Positions 1-11,824 of a stretch of DNA of 64,000 nt are shown one piece after another. Location of the stretch: positions 22,389,052 through 22,453,051 of the forward strand of contig OX344755.2 of NCBI GenBank assembly GCA_947034885.2, read 5' to 3'. Made by a program: the position numbers and the translations under genes. The stretch's first letter is position 1. Every line of letters begins with the position of its first letter. The notes under the pieces are model-generated. The model was not told the origin of the DNA. It was given only the letters and a program-made list of their open reading frames with translations, and searched no databases. The stretch comes from Thuidium tamariscinum. Taxonomy: Eukaryota > Streptophyta > Bryopsida > Hypnales > Thuidiaceae.

Positions 1-1168
1 CGATCATGAGGAACATGGTCGCAAAACGTGTCTCAATGGGATTCTTCAACATGAGGTTAGGAGAATGTCGTCGGAAAATGGCGAGTGGCATGTGATGCGT
101 GCGAATGAATTTCACGATTGATTTTGCTTTCTTCACCATTTTGACCACCCAAAGTTGCTTGCCCCAATCTTCAAGTAGAAGGTCAAGTGCATGCGCGGAA
201 CAACCTTGGAAATATAGGTGAGGGAATTCGCGAGTAATTTGAGTACCAGCCAAACGCATGTTTGGCGCATTGTCCGTACAAACTTGCACCACATTCTGTC
301 CCCCCACCGCGTCAATGTAATCGATCATGCGATTAGCCACATAAACAGCGTCTTTGCTTTCGCCTGTAGTGTCCACCGATCCCAAAAATACTTCTCCACT
401 CGTGCACGACAACATTACATTGATCAATGGCCGATGGCTGACATTGTCCCATCCGTCAGAACATATAGTGACACCGTACTTGTGGATAGGCCCCTTTGTC
501 TTCTCCGCTACCAGTGCAGCCACTTCCTCCTTTGTTTATGTCATGAGCTTCGTACGTATGGCATTGTAAGGTGGAGGTTTGTAAAGAACTCTGGACTCGG
601 AGGTTGATTTCACGGCATCCACAAAAGCGGGGTGTCTCACCACATTGAATGGGATATTTGCTTCGTAGAAAAACTTTGCCCACTTCTTGTCTAGTACTTG
701 CTTTTTGGATGTGTCCATCCCTTCTTGTACGGATAATTGCCTCAGCGGTCGACTATGGGTCGAAGAAGGGACAGGCGCCTCTGATGATCGAACTTGAGAA
801 TTTTGGCCCAAAGTATTTCCTCCCCCTCCACTAATTGAGATTGAAGCATTGGGTAATTCTTGATCACGTACCACCCTCGTTGGATTCGATGACGGTGATG
901 TCACTTCCACATCATGTTCCTCTTCGTCTTCGGAGACCGTAGGAACATTCCCCCCACAATTGAAAAACATAGCCTTCATTGCTGCACTGGCCTTGTTGCA
1001 CATTCTCACTCCGGGGAGGGTGTCATTTCGTCTATAACCCAAGTGGAAAAGCAAGCGATCCTTGCGGTAACTAATCTTCGTTTTGCAGAACTTGCATTCC
1101 ACTTTCCCATCCTCTTGTAGCCTGTACCAGGGTTCCCATTGTGTCCTCCCCCCTCCCATTGCTCCCAC
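1..1168 (-). pseudogene. hAT-superfamily transposase, 5' part, one in-frame stop, cut by window edge
   Basis: The reading frame begins at the ATG at 1168 and runs to base 1 without a frameshift. The only interruption is TAA at 536-538 (codon 211). The N-terminus has a BED-like zinc finger, with a CKFC pair followed by HLGY. Next comes the segment WAKFFYEANIPFNV, which matches the start of the DUF659-type hAT core. After the stop the frame continues with SDGW (first catalytic Asp region), CTDNAPN (second Asp region) and YFQGCSAHALDLLL. The copy at 49,685 is clearly homologous along the whole length and has CAA (Gln) where this copy has TAA, so the stop is best read as C-to-T. Family knowledge: hAT transposases act in the nucleus and cut and paste DNA with 8-bp target duplications. 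The C-terminal dimerisation region lies outside the window. Neither element end could be identified. Confidence 0.85.
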
Positions 1169-1185
1169 TGGTTCTTCACTTGAAA

Positions 1186-1243
1186 CTGCACAAACAAAAC
1201 AGGTTAGTATTCAGTTTGGATGTGATGTGGAAATAACACTTAC
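1186..1243 (-). other. possible short 5' intron of the hAT gene
   Basis: On the minus strand a consensus donor (GTAAGT at 1243-1238) and an acceptor after a T-rich tract (TTTTGTTTGTGCAG, AG at 1187-1186) enclose 58 bp just upstream of the transposase ATG. It would be a 5' UTR or leader-exon intron. Only the splice consensus supports it. Confidence 0.3.
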
Positions 1244-1379
1244 TGCTTTCACAGCAAGTGTTCCTCCCACACACTCTTCTTGGACTTCACTCTAGTGCAA
1301 TGGCTGTGTGCCAACCAGGTCATAAGAGCAGAGATCAGCAAGGAAAAGTGACCTTCAAATACACGGCTTGTGCTATATA

Positions 1380-2090
1380 CTGTGAAGGCCTGGCAGCAGT
1401 CGTCCAGTCGACGGCCTGTCCGTTGGCGCACTGTGGACAGCCGCGGACGGGACGTCGTGGCCGTCCCTGCAGACGCTCTGGCCGTCCAGCGGACGTCCCG
1501 CTGTCCAAACGACGGCCTGGCCGTCCCCGCAGCGTGGACGGACTCTGGACGCCGTGACCGTCCGCTGAACGGAAAACTGTCGAGGCGACGGCCTGGCCGT
1601 CCGGTCGAAGTGCACAAGCCGCGGACGCTCTGGCCGTCCCCGCTGCGTGGACGGACTCTGGACGCCGTGACCGTCCGCTGAACAGAAAACTGTCGAGGCG
1701 ACGGCTTGGCCGTCCCGTCGAAGTGCACAAGCCGCGGACGCTCTGGCCGTCCCCGCTGCGTGGACGGACTCTGGACCCCGTGACCGTCCGCTGAACGGAA
1801 AACTGTCGAGGCGACGACCTGGCCGTCCCGTCGAAGTGCACAAGCCGCGGACGCTCTGGCCGTCCCCGCTGCGTGGACGGACTCTGGACGCCGTGACCGT
1901 CCGCTGAACAGAAAACTGTCGAGGCGACGGCCTGGCCGTCGCGCCTAAACCCTAAAGCCGCGGACGCTCTGTCCGTCCACGCGACGGCCAGTCGTCGAGG
2001 CGGCTGACAGGCCGTCTGCGCGCTGTCGACGGACTTCATCCGCGCTGTCGACGACGCCGTCAGCATTCGGGACGGCCTCTGACGCGTCCT
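1380..2090. repeat. GC-rich island with 113-bp minisatellite
   Basis: The stretch is built on GGCCGTCC / GGACGG words. From about 1505 to 1970 it forms a tandem array with an exact 113-bp period: the marker GCCGCGGACG starts at 1618, 1731, 1844 and 1957, and an earlier unit is diverged. The neighbouring DNA is AT-richer. The array sits directly upstream of the hAT gene. Long overlapping ORFs on both strands here follow from the lack of stops in GC-rich repeats and are not genes. Confidence 0.9.
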
Positions 2091-2611
2091 GCCACGTCAT
2101 GACATCCCGACGGGAAAAGCCCACGTCACGTCAGGATAGACAACCCTGAGTCACGTGAACTTCGATCCGTTTCAGCACGCAATAGGAGAGAGATCAAGGA
2201 ACGACAAAATACAGTTTATGACTAACGCTATGCACAACTATGCATACATTAATCGCACTCCTATTACCCTCGCTAATAGTCTCATTTGATTGATTGCAGA
2301 TATTGTAAGTTGAGTTCACAGGAAGCACTTCTGCAAAGTCACGTTACGGGCCTTTCCCCCATGCAACAAAATAGTACGTACAGAGGTATGCTCATTATGT
2401 TTACTTCTACCATTCTATACATGGTGATGAAAATGACATTGTATGCCTAATTCCTAAATGTATGAGACACTTCCATGGTACACATTTACTTAAAGAGAAT
2501 GATCCATTTCCGTTACTTGTTGTACATGTGGACATCTAAGAGTTTCGTTTTTTGCTTCTCTATGAGTACGAACTACTGATTTCATAGTGAGTTTTCTAAG
2601 TATCCACTTCT

Positions 2612-2966
2612 ATTCCCCATTTTTTTTGGCCTCCTCTTAGAATATTAGCACTTTCTACCAGAGGCGGTGTCATTTTGTTCTAAAACACAGGACAGGCTTT
2701 TGGTGATTGATGTGCAGACCTAATTCAGAAACAAGAGTGCAGAATACGTTTCTCCCAAGGGTGAAATCGTTGCATGTTGCAAGGTACCCAGTCCAGTTCA
2801 TAGCCTACACCATCTATACACTTGAATGAGTAGATATTACTTGCGTATGACAGGCTTCCAGTCATTACGAAGTCACTAATGACTTCATAATGACTTGAAG
2901 CCTGTCATATGCAAGTCATGACAGTCTTAACAGGGAAACTGCAATTCTATTCCCCATTTTTTTTGG
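2612..2966 (+). repeat. two direct repeats of an ATTCCCCATTTTTTTTGG motif
   Basis: The 18-mer ATTCCCCATTTTTTTTGG occurs at 2612-2629 and 2949-2966, each followed by similar sequence containing TATTAGCACT. The same motif, in the same orientation relative to the small basic gene, is the core of the 111-bp array in copy B (34,311-35,150). It is therefore a conserved upstream element of this CACTA family. Confidence 0.7.
2839..2916. repeat. imperfect hairpin with AGTCATT/AATGACT arms
   Basis: The arms 2839-2867 and 2888-2916 are reverse complements with few mismatches and enclose AATGACTTC-type words. The arms read ACTTGCGTATGACAGGCTTC and the complementary GAAGCCTGTCATATGCAAGT. The rest of 2091-3127 shows no gene. 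Confidence 0.75.
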
Positions 2967-3127
2967 CCTCGTATTACAGTATTAGCACTAAGAAATTTGG
3001 TTCAATAACACAAGACATGTTTCCAGGTATATATTACGTTTAATTGCCTACACAGAATGTACACGCTTAGGTGTGCCATCTACAGCCAAGTGCCCCACCC
3101 AGAACGTCTTTTCTATACTGGTTTGCA

Positions 3128-3559
3128 ATGCCAAAGCGGAGAATTGTAAAAGCTGCCCCACTGTTCCGTCGTCAGAGACGTAGATTGCCTAGCCCAGATG
3201 AGGATGAGGATGTGGACATCACAGAGCGCAAGTTTTCCTCACGTGTGTCCATTTCGAAGGCTACACTTCCACATGTGGTCTTCAATAGAACTGTAGCATC
3301 AGACTCCAAAGATAGTCATACAAGCCCAATGGTCACATGTTCCTCTGAACAAAGCCTAATAGAAGACAATACATCTCAGACAAAGAGAGAGTTAGACCGT
3401 CGCTTCCATTTTTGGTTAGGGCTGGCACTAGGTCATACCGTGGAGGTAGAAGGAGAAAATGTAGACATTAGTCCGCAGGCCTTCATTGAAAGAGCTATCG
3501 TACTCCCGTCTACTTCTATTGGGAGTGTGTCTTCTTCTAAAAGCAAGGAAGAACAGTAG
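3128..3559 (+). CDS. small basic CACTA-associated protein (copy A)
   Basis: This 143-residue protein is of unknown function. The ATG at 3128 is preferred over an upstream in-frame ATG at 3071, because the copy B homologue also starts with MPKR. The N-terminus is strongly basic (MPKRRIVKAAPLFRRQRRR), like a nuclear localisation or nucleic-acid-binding tail, and an acidic DEDEDVD stretch follows. The middle is Ser/Thr-rich. Near residue 100 a short helix-like segment (ELDRRFHFWLGLALG) is also conserved in copy B. It lies 559 bp upstream of TNP2 on the same strand. Both copies end in a stop before TNP2, so it is probably a separate gene and not an N-terminal exon. No known domain was recognised. 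That two diverged copies keep the frame suggests past selection on the protein. Confidence 0.65.
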   Translation: MPKRRIVKAAPLFRRQRRRLPSPDEDEDVDITERKFSSRVSISKATLPHVVFNRTVASDSKDSHTSPMVTCSSEQSLIEDNTSQTKRELDRRFHFWLGLALGHTVEVEGENVDISPQAFIERAIVLPSTSIGSVSSSKSKEEQ

Positions 3560-4117
3560 CCACTTGCAAATGAGTCCACAGTAATGGAAGTTAGAGATGA
3601 ATATTGGCTTTGCCTAGTTCTCTCTTTCATGAATATTTCTTTATTGAATACCTTGTACATTGGAAGTTCCTGTATGTGCTGGTTACTTGCATTGCTTGTA
3701 TTGACACCTTCGATTGAGTATGAGTAATCATTTGAGAAGCTTGCATTTCATGGTTTTCACTCACGTAAGAACATGTAGGATCAAAAAAATTTCCCATCAA
3801 TTCTTTTCCATAAAGGTGTGCAGAGTTCCAAAGAATGTTGTGCTTATAACTCAGTGCAACTTTGTTGCAGTGACTACGCAGTCGCAGAAGACATGTGGAA
3901 GTCATTTAGGAGTGCACGAAGACATGCGCAAGTCATTGAGGAGTGACCAAAGACATGTATGAGTTATTTAACAATGACTTCAGCCTTGTAGCAGTGGAAG
4001 TCAAATTCTTCTCGTAGCATGCTAATTTCCTGCTTTGTGTATTGTCCCTTGCGCAAGTGGTTCGTGTTAAGTACTTCTGGCTCTAAAGCCCTCTGATTTT
4101 TTCAATTCTGCAAAGAC
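3560..4117 (+). other. spacer between small gene and TNP2, copy A
   Basis: No gene is seen. The segment 3870-3970 repeats AGTCATTTAGGAGTG- and GACATG-type words that belong to the dispersed AGTCATT motif set of this element. Confidence 0.5.
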
Positions 4118-7100
4118 ATGATACCTACACGACTTCCATTAAGTGATAGTAGGAGACAAAGATTACGAGACGACCGCTTATGGATTCGTGAGTTGCAGAG
4201 GGCAATTGAATACAATGTCAAGCAATTGCATTGCCCATGCACAAAATGTCGAGGCCGGAAGGTCCTATTTCTTCGCAATGTACGAGAGCACCTCATTCGT
4301 TATGGAAGAGATTCAACTTGTCGGACATGGAGAGGTCCAGGCATCCGAGACTCCTCAGATGAAGAATGGGAACAACAATTTTGGGAACCTTCGATAGAGG
4401 AACCTCAGAATTTAGATGCTACAGTCGACACTCGCGGGATGGTCGACCAAGCTACCCTTAACCCGCACGATGGGACTTTTCCAGGAGACGATCGACAAGA
4501 GGAAGCGAGAGAACCGCAGGATTCAGAAAGTCGTTCAACGGAGAGATTGGCTGAGGAAGTGAGGGATGCTTTCGCCACTGCAGACTCCATCCATGAAGAC
4601 TACATGGAAGGCTTACAAGGGGACGTAGCAAATAGCCAGGAATGTCGCGATGAAGACCAGGTTGGACAACAGCCCACGGATGGAGTCCATGAGAATTCAA
4701 ACTTTGACGGCAGAGTACTTGAGGAGTCCCTGGAGCAGTTGTATGATGGGGCAAAGTCGAGCAAACTTGCAGCCACTATACTCCTAATGAACCTATGCAC
4801 CGTACATGGCGTGAGCAACCATTGCGCCAACGAAATCTTCAACATTTTGCATGCCCATCTGTTGCCAGAGAACAACACTCTACCGAAGACCTATCATGCA
4901 GCAAGTACGTTGACTAAGAAATTGGGATTGACGTATAACACGATCCATGCATGCGAGCGCGGGTGTGTGCTATTCCGTGGCCCTCATGAGAATGCCATCC
5001 GTTGTCCTAAGTGTGGCGGACGTAGGTATAGAGACGAGGAGAAGCGCGCCTTCCCAGTAAAAGTGCTCCAGCACTTCCCTATCATTCCCCGCCTACAAAG
5101 AATGTTCATGAGCCCCAAGATATCGCAACTCATGGTCTGGCATGCAGAGAACCGGAGTGACCAAGAAAGAGGTGATGGCCTTGTGAGGCATCCGTGTGAC
5201 TCAAAAGCTTGGAAGCACTTTGAAGAGAATGTGGATCCATCGTTTGGAAATGATCCACGAAATGTTCATTTCGCGTTGGCAGTTGATGGAGTGAACCCTT
5301 TCAAGCAAAACCGCTCTTCATGGTCCACATGGCCGGTCTTGTTATTGAATTACAACCTGCCGCCGTGGTTGACAACAAAAAAGTTTTTCTTGTTATTGGC
5401 CTTGTTGATTCCTGGGAGAGAATCCGTCACATCTGAAGTATTTGATGTATACTTAGAGCCACTTGTAGATGAATTGCTCGAGTTATGGTCTGGGGTTCCG
5501 GCATATGACGTATCCAAAGATGCAGGTAGAAGGGCTTTCCAATTACGCGCGATGTTATTGTGGACTATCCATGACTTTCCGGGTTATGGCACTGTTGGCG
5601 GATTTTCCCATCAGGGGTACGCAGCATGCCCATGGTGTGGCAAAAATCTTGGCGCTGAACATTCTACTGAGCTTGGTAAGCAGACTTATGGTGGAACACG
5701 TCGTTGGCTCCTTGAAGATCATCCGTACCGATCAGAAGAAATGAAGGACCATTTTGATGGACATATGGAAGACCGCCCCAAACCACATGCAGTGACAGTG
5801 GAGGAACAGATCCAGCACGCATTGGAGTGTGAAGCTTGGAGAGCTGCTGGAAACAGAGATGGTGCTGCTGGAGACCCATCCAAATTATATGGTTTGAAGC
5901 GGCTGAGCATTCTTTTCAGGTTACCTTATTGGAAGGTGAGTTTTAGAAGTCATAGTTTTGGTGGAAATGACTGGTCTGGAACTTGCATGCAACTACTACG
6001 GTATGTAGAAGTTGCGAATGAGTCATTCATCAGTATCAAAATATAGGTACTTCTGTTTTATGACTTGACTACGACTAGTTTATGACCTTCTTACAAGTGG
6101 AAACTAATACCGCATGTCCTATCTGTATTGTTAGTATCTCCTGATTCGGTACACGCTTGATGTTATGCACTGCGAACTGAACTTGGCGAAGAACTTCTTG
6201 AAAACAATTACTGGGAAGAAAGACACCGTGAAGGTCCGCAGAGACTTGCAAAGGAGAAATATCAGGAAGCACTTGTGGCTAACTCCGCACCCACGCAAGG
6301 CAGGGAAGATGGTGAAGCCCACGGCATCATATGTTATGACAGACTCGGAGTTTGAGAAGTTTGCAAAGTGCATAGAGTCATTGAAGACACCCAGCGGGTA
6401 TTCATCTGACCTTGGGAAGTGTATTCGCAAGAAAAACTTTGGGGGGTTGAAGTCTCACGATTACCATGTTCTAATGCAACAAGTGTTGCCTCTAGCTCTC
6501 CGTGGACTCCTACCACCTGGTCCTCGCATGGCCGTCATGAGGATGTGCAAAATATTTAGGCGTCTTTGCACAAGGGTCCACAACCCTGCAGACTTCCCTT
6601 CACTAGAAGATGACGTGGCAGAGAGTATGGCATTGTTGGAAATCGAATTTCCACCATCGTTTTTTGACATCATGACGCATCTCCCCTACCATCTTGTGAA
6701 GGAGTTGGACCTGTGTGGACCGGTTAGTGCACGGTGGATGTACCCGGTGGAACGTTACATGAAGGTTTTGAAGAACCATGTCCGTAATCTAGCACGACCG
6801 GAGGCTTGCATGGCAGAGGGTTATTTGAAGGACGAGTGCATCGGATTCATCACAGAGTACCTCCAGAAATTTGAGCCCACCTAGAGACGTGTTTGGGACG
6901 AAGATGAAGAGTACGGAGACGCCGAAGAGGTTCTACAAGGAGTTGGAAAGGCATATGTCATGAGCACGGAGATGAGAGATGTGGCCCACCAGTATGTGTT
7001 GGAAAACGTCTTAATTTTGCAAGAATTTGTTGCGTAAGTTGTACCTGTAACCCTTCTCTGTGAAAGTATCATAGAGTATTATGCAGAGCCTCATGAATTG

Positions 7101-8086
7101 GTGCTGTTCATGCATCCATAAGTGAATCTGGCCTTGTAGTAGTCCAGTGGACGTTAGCATGTCATTCATGAGTCGTATTGGTCGTGAATGTCATTTCAGT
7201 GACTGAGTTGTGACTTGCAGAAGTCACATTGAAGTCAGAAAATGAAGCGGAAGTCATATTTTAGTGTGGACGGTCCAAACTACTCTGCTGAGGTTGTAAT
7301 CATTTAGTGTCCTTCTCCCATCTTGTGCTCATTATAGAACTTGGTTATGAGTGTAGGCGGTGGAAAACTGAATTTGAAGAAAACACTAGTACTCCACCAT
7401 TGGCAGAATGGATGCAAACCACTATGCGAGATTTGGACTGCAATTTGGAGAACGAAGAGGACATGGACCGCTTTCTACTTAGTATAAAACCAGCACAAAG
7501 AGCCACGCGGTATGCAAGGGTCATTGCATTCGGAAACCACTTTCGCGTGGAAGATTCGAGCACCGTGCATATGGTCAGCTACAATAGCGGAGTAGCTTCG
7601 GTTTTTCAGCATTCAACTCAGAATTCCGAAGAGGTTGCAGTGAATTATGTGGGAGTATTGAAGGATGTTTTCGAGTTGGACTATGGGGCTTTGAGCACAC
7701 CCATCATTTTATTGCGTTGTGAGTGGCTTAAGACCCATGACAATCGAGGTAACTCGACATATGTCAGGGATGATTCCGGATTCCTTACAGTGAACTTCCG
7801 CCACAAACTACCTCGCTTAGCAGATCCCTTTATATTTCCAAGGCAGGCCACCCAAGTCTTCTTCTCTGACATTGTGGAAAGACCTGGCTGGAAAGTTGTC
7901 TTACGCAAAGAAGCAAGAGCGAGACGGGAAGTTCTGGATACTGCGGATGCATTCATTTCCACTACGATGGAGAGCGTAGGCCTCAGAGCTCCCCAACAAT
8001 TGCCAAATCCATCGCAGACAGTGAATCTAGTGGGGGCTATAGAATTATCAGAGGAGGACAACCTACTAGCTCAAGGAGGTTACTAG
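4118..8086 (+). pseudogene. CACTA TNP2-type transposase, copy A, three exons, one stop
   Basis: Exons are 4118-5935, 6135-7033 and 7357-8086, about 1148 codons. Intron 1 has a GTGAGT donor and TTAG acceptor in phase 0. Intron 2 has a GTAAGT donor and is in phase 2, and the same phases fit copy B. Exon 1 begins with a transposase-associated region (CPCTKC, residues 39-44, and a WRGPG segment). The tnp2 core follows, about residues 240-606, with CPKCGGRRY, ALAVDGVNPF, HDFPGYG and CPWCG. Exon 2 continues it (YTLDVMHCELNLAKNF) and carries the DUF4218 region (LKSHDYHVLMQQ, FFDIMTHLPYHL). Exon 3 is DUF4216 (YVGVLKDVFELDYGAL, FVNFRHKLPRL-like). Its role is cut-and-paste of the CACTA element. TAG at 6882-6884 interrupts exon 2; copy B has CAG there, so one C-to-T change. 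No frameshift was found, so inactivation may be recent. Confidence 0.88.
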
Positions 8087-9344
8087 GTTGTGATTGGCAT
8101 AGGTAACCCGCATGAGTGCCCATGTAAACACCCACTGTGCTTAGTTCTGTTGTATCCTTGCTTGGAAGTTATAGAGAAGTTGAGAACTAGTTCTGCTTCC
8201 AGTCGCAGACAAGTGCCGTATCAGTTGTGCATAAGTTGCATAGAAGTGCCGCATCAGATTTGCACAAGTTGCACAAAAGTGCCGTCTGAGCTTAGCAGAA
8301 GTTGCAATTGGAAGTGAAATACAACTTCTCCTTTTGTTGCACATTGTGGATGTGAGGTCGCTTTGAACCTGAAATGCAGAAGCGTGAAAACAAAAAAGAG
8401 TTACACTTATGCACGGCAGAGTTGATTTAGAATTGCATGGGGCTGGTCAATGATATGTGAAAGGAATTCTGTGAACCTCTGGAAGAAGTGCAAAGCAAGT
8501 TGCACAAGAATTTCAGGAGATTGAATAGTGATAACTCTAGTACTCTCCTTGTACCTGAAATGGTATCCATGTTCACTCCAATCACCCCTAATGACGGAAG
8601 TAGCAGCACCTTGAACTTCTTAAATTGCAAATACAATGAGAACATCATGCATGGATATTGGGTGCCCTGAAGAAATGTCTTTAGCTCCAAATTTTGAATA
8701 CATTTGAATGAAGGGTTCATGGTTCCTACATGGCTATCGTAAATAACCTAAATACAATTTGTATTGCGTCGCTTGTAAATTCAAGATCTTCAAAGGAAAG
8801 CTGTGGAGAATATGCAAGTACTATTGGAATTGTCTTTTGAGACACCTTGAACCTTGCAGCAACCAATGTATCACTAAAACGCAAGCCAGAAACAACCCTG
8901 TAGAAGGCGCAGTCACAATTGAGTTACTCAAAAAATGACTGCCGCAGTCGTTGAAAAAAAGGGCCCTGCCCGTAGTTTCCCTAGAAAATTTGAGCCTGCC
9001 CGATCCAAGACCCTTAAGTCATTTAGTAGTAATTAAGGAGTGGACTAGCCGTCCGCTGTCGTGGACATTGACAGAAGGAGTCATTCTTAATGACTCCCTC
9101 AGCCACATCCAAAAAAAAGCCTCAAAGACCAACAGTAACACGACTAAGGCAACAGAAAATGCATCAACGAAGGTCGCTCTTCGCGACTAGGTCATCCCCG
9201 AGTCGTAGCCATGACTCCAAAATAACTTGGACCTTCAGCCTAGGTGCCAGATGGTGCAATTACGGAGTACTTAGTCACGCTGCAGTCATTCCGGACAAGC
9301 AGTCATTTCTGCCCAGTCATTTCGGACCTCAATTCCTTGTAGTG
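8087..9344 (+). other. 3' subterminal region of CACTA copy A
   Basis: No gene is seen. A 33-bp unit starting AAGTGCCG is repeated three times at 8211, 8244 and 8277. The stretch 9040-9344 is dense in AGTCATT/AATGACT words, including three in a row near 9290-9325, and ends in TTGTAGTG. This fits a CACTA subterminal transposase-binding region. Confidence 0.55.
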
Positions 9345-9988
9345 ATTCCTTCCTGTTATTTTCCTCAGTGCAGCTACCGCCAGCAGTAATTGCTGATCTT
9401 CGTGACATACATTGTAGGCCTTTCTTCATGCACGTCAAATTAGACATCTGCATGGACCTGAACGTAGCAATTGTCAGAGCGACATACTGTTAGAGACGGC
9501 GGACTCAACTGAGTGGTATTTTCTTACGACGTGGCCCCTGCCCGCAATGCCGCCGTTACCAACTGACGTGGCCGGCGGTTCATTCAGACCCGGCAAAATT
9601 TCTCACTTCGGGCAACCTGGGCAGACGCTAGCACATACAAGGAACCTTCGATATCACTGTACACGGGCCCGCACCCTGCCCACTCAGTACGAACCTGCCG
9701 TCCCGTTTTCTAGACAATAATCAATACTGCGTCACCAAACTTCGTAATATCGCAACGCTGACAACTTCTACAGACTCCCAACCCGATCCCCCAGGCAGCC
9801 ACGTTGCCAAGCAACAAAAAATTGTCTTCATTTATCCACCAGAGCGGTTTTCCTTCATCCAAACGCCAAAAATTGGCGCCGGCGTCGCTTAAAGGTTAAG
9901 AAGTTGAAGTATCGCAACATCAATGAGAAGGTACTTCCAACTATATCCAAATTGATATCTGATGTTCATCATTTCAAGAAAGTGATTA
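9345..9988. other. non-coding DNA
   Basis: Moderately GC-rich sequence with no convincing ORF, RNA gene or repeat. It is bounded by the CACTA copy A end and a MITE. Confidence 0.4.
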
Positions 9989-10261
9989 AGGTAGGTACAC
10001 CCAAAAGCGCAAGTTTCTCATACTGTGCCTAGTTCCTGTTATTATATTGTTCGGATTTTTTTACAGTCTTGTTGGTGAGTGAAAGTATGTTCCAACGCAC
10101 CAAAGAACAGTGGATTTGGATACCGTATGCAAAAGTTATTAATAGTCAAAGTGTGTTTCTGAAAGCGCCATCTACAGTCTGGGTACATGACTGATTTTGA
10201 AAATGTATGCACGTTGTACAGAGCGCTTTAAGGTCAGGTGCCATTTTGGGTGTACCTACCT
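9989..10261. mobile_element. MITE, TA target, AGGTAGGTACACCC termini
   Basis: This 273-bp element has perfect 18-bp inverted termini, AGGTAGGTACACCCAAAA at the left and its complement at the right. It is flanked by TA at 9987-9988 and 10262-10263. TA duplication fits the Tc1/mariner superfamily. It is non-coding. A relative with AGGTAGAAGCACCCA termini lies at 16,449-16,802. Confidence 0.85.
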
Positions 10262-10263
10262 TA

Positions 10264-11824
10264 CAATCATCTGATTCCTATACAATAGTTTCTTTACTTC
10301 AAATTCACAAGTTCAAACTAGAAAATTTGCAGTCCAAAAAGAATTAACTGAAAGATTGAACTTCATTGTTTAATTTTAGGGGTCTATATATCTTGAAGAT
10401 TAATTAAACAAAACAATGTATTTTCCATGGTGAATGCAATTGAAAGAAATTGATAATCAATTGACCTCCAGCACATAATCAGCCAATTTTGATTGACTGG
10501 TCAATGATGTCAAGAATTAGTACATGCTATACATGCATGGCATTGATAGGGAGTTTGATTTGTTTAGTAGCCACTTTAAGGGACAAATCTGAATATTGAT
10601 TCTTTGAATTTAAAGTAGATATATCTTACAAAATTTCTCAAATAAATTGAAGTTCCAAGCTCTTGAGTTATACATATGGAGCACATAACACTTGTACGTC
10701 TATCACTATTCATTTAGAAGTTTATTCTAAACCTAATCAAATGAGTTTTATTGAAACTGTAACATAATTCTAAACCAACACACTAAAACATAAGGTCCTC
10801 TGCTCTAAAAGCGACCATTTAAGGGCTGGTTGCATTTTCTCATAGACTTTTGTGGAGAGAAATATTTTATTCTTATTTTTCAAAGAGAGAAAAATGGATG
10901 TTGCATGCAATAAAAGTGGTTTCATAATTTTAAGAGAAATAATGAATTAGTTATGATTTTTCAAAGATGGCAATCCTAAATACCTATTTGTGACTATAGG
11001 CTTGACAAAAAGGGAACACATGTAAAGAGAGATGGGGATATCTAGAAGGAGCTTGCTGATTTGCTTCAAAGAACAAGGGAGGGTATTTAATGTGATTTTA
11101 AAGGTTTTAGATTCTATATGCTATTTTCAGTGGTTGTTGGCCATCTAAATCTGATTTCAAATATATTAATGTACACATGTTACAGCTTTTTGAAATGGAC
11201 CACATTGCATGGTAAACCAATCCACGCAACAACCTAATGCACCTTCACTTCTTCTTCATTCCATTTATTATCAATCACTATCCCACAATGAAAATTTGAC
11301 CACAATAACTAGACTTTAAGGAAAACATAACCCAACAAATTTGATTGAAAATTAAATTTGGATGAAAAAATTACAAGCCTATGAAGTTGCAGCTAATAGA
11401 ATGTAGTGTGGTGAATTCAAATTGAACCTATGAACCTTGATTGGCTTCCAAAACATTTATATATGTTGGATTAATCTGAAAATTTTACCACACATATTAG
11501 ACTAGTATGTACAACTTTAATAACAAGTTTGATTGAAAATAGACATGAGATGCAAAAGTTACAACACTTTGAATCAGACTACCAAATTGTGTGAGCAGTG
11601 TATCCATTGATGTGGACTCACAATGCTATGAATGATTTAGTTGGTGTATTGTGACCAAATTTGGCATAAATTAAACTTCAGCTCTAAGTCTCTAACTTGT
11701 CTGAATTTCAAACATAATCTCAATCAAGTAAATCAGAAACATATAACAAGAATATTCTTTGAAAATAAATAAATTAGAAGGCTGGGTGGTATGATCGATA
11801 TACATCCTATTAAACAATTGTAAT
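10264..11824. other. AT-rich non-coding DNA
   Basis: About 1.5 kb without a supported gene. There are no clear tandem or inverted repeats. It may be the 3' flank of the minus-strand gene that ends at 11,825. Confidence 0.5.

Larger units (their letters stand above)
2091..9344 (+). mobile_element. CACTA element copy A (5' limit unknown)
   Basis: This is the plus-strand counterpart of the complete CACTA element at 22,124-43,134. Order and spacing match: upstream ATTCCCC motif, small basic gene, TNP2 exons 1-3, and a 3' region rich in AATGACT/AGTCATT words. The probable 3' terminus is the TTGTAGTG ending at 9344, 1258 bp after the TNP2 stop, compared with 1375 bp in copy B. The terminus shares CACTACAA with copy B and then diverges. 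No 5' CACTA terminus or tnpA-like gene is visible. The GC island and hAT gene occupy that side, so the 5' part is deleted or lies beyond the window. The start given here is approximate. Confidence 0.65.

Noticed and set aside
1249..2066. Overlapping Arg/Pro/Gly-rich ORFs on both strands
   Set aside because: They lie in the GC-rich minisatellite, where stop codons are scarce, and repeat with the 113-bp unit.
8940..8975. Second CACTA-like terminus (GTTGAAAAAAAGGGCCC)
   Set aside because: It resembles the CACTACAAAAAAAGGG terminus but lacks CACTA and has no partner or target duplication.
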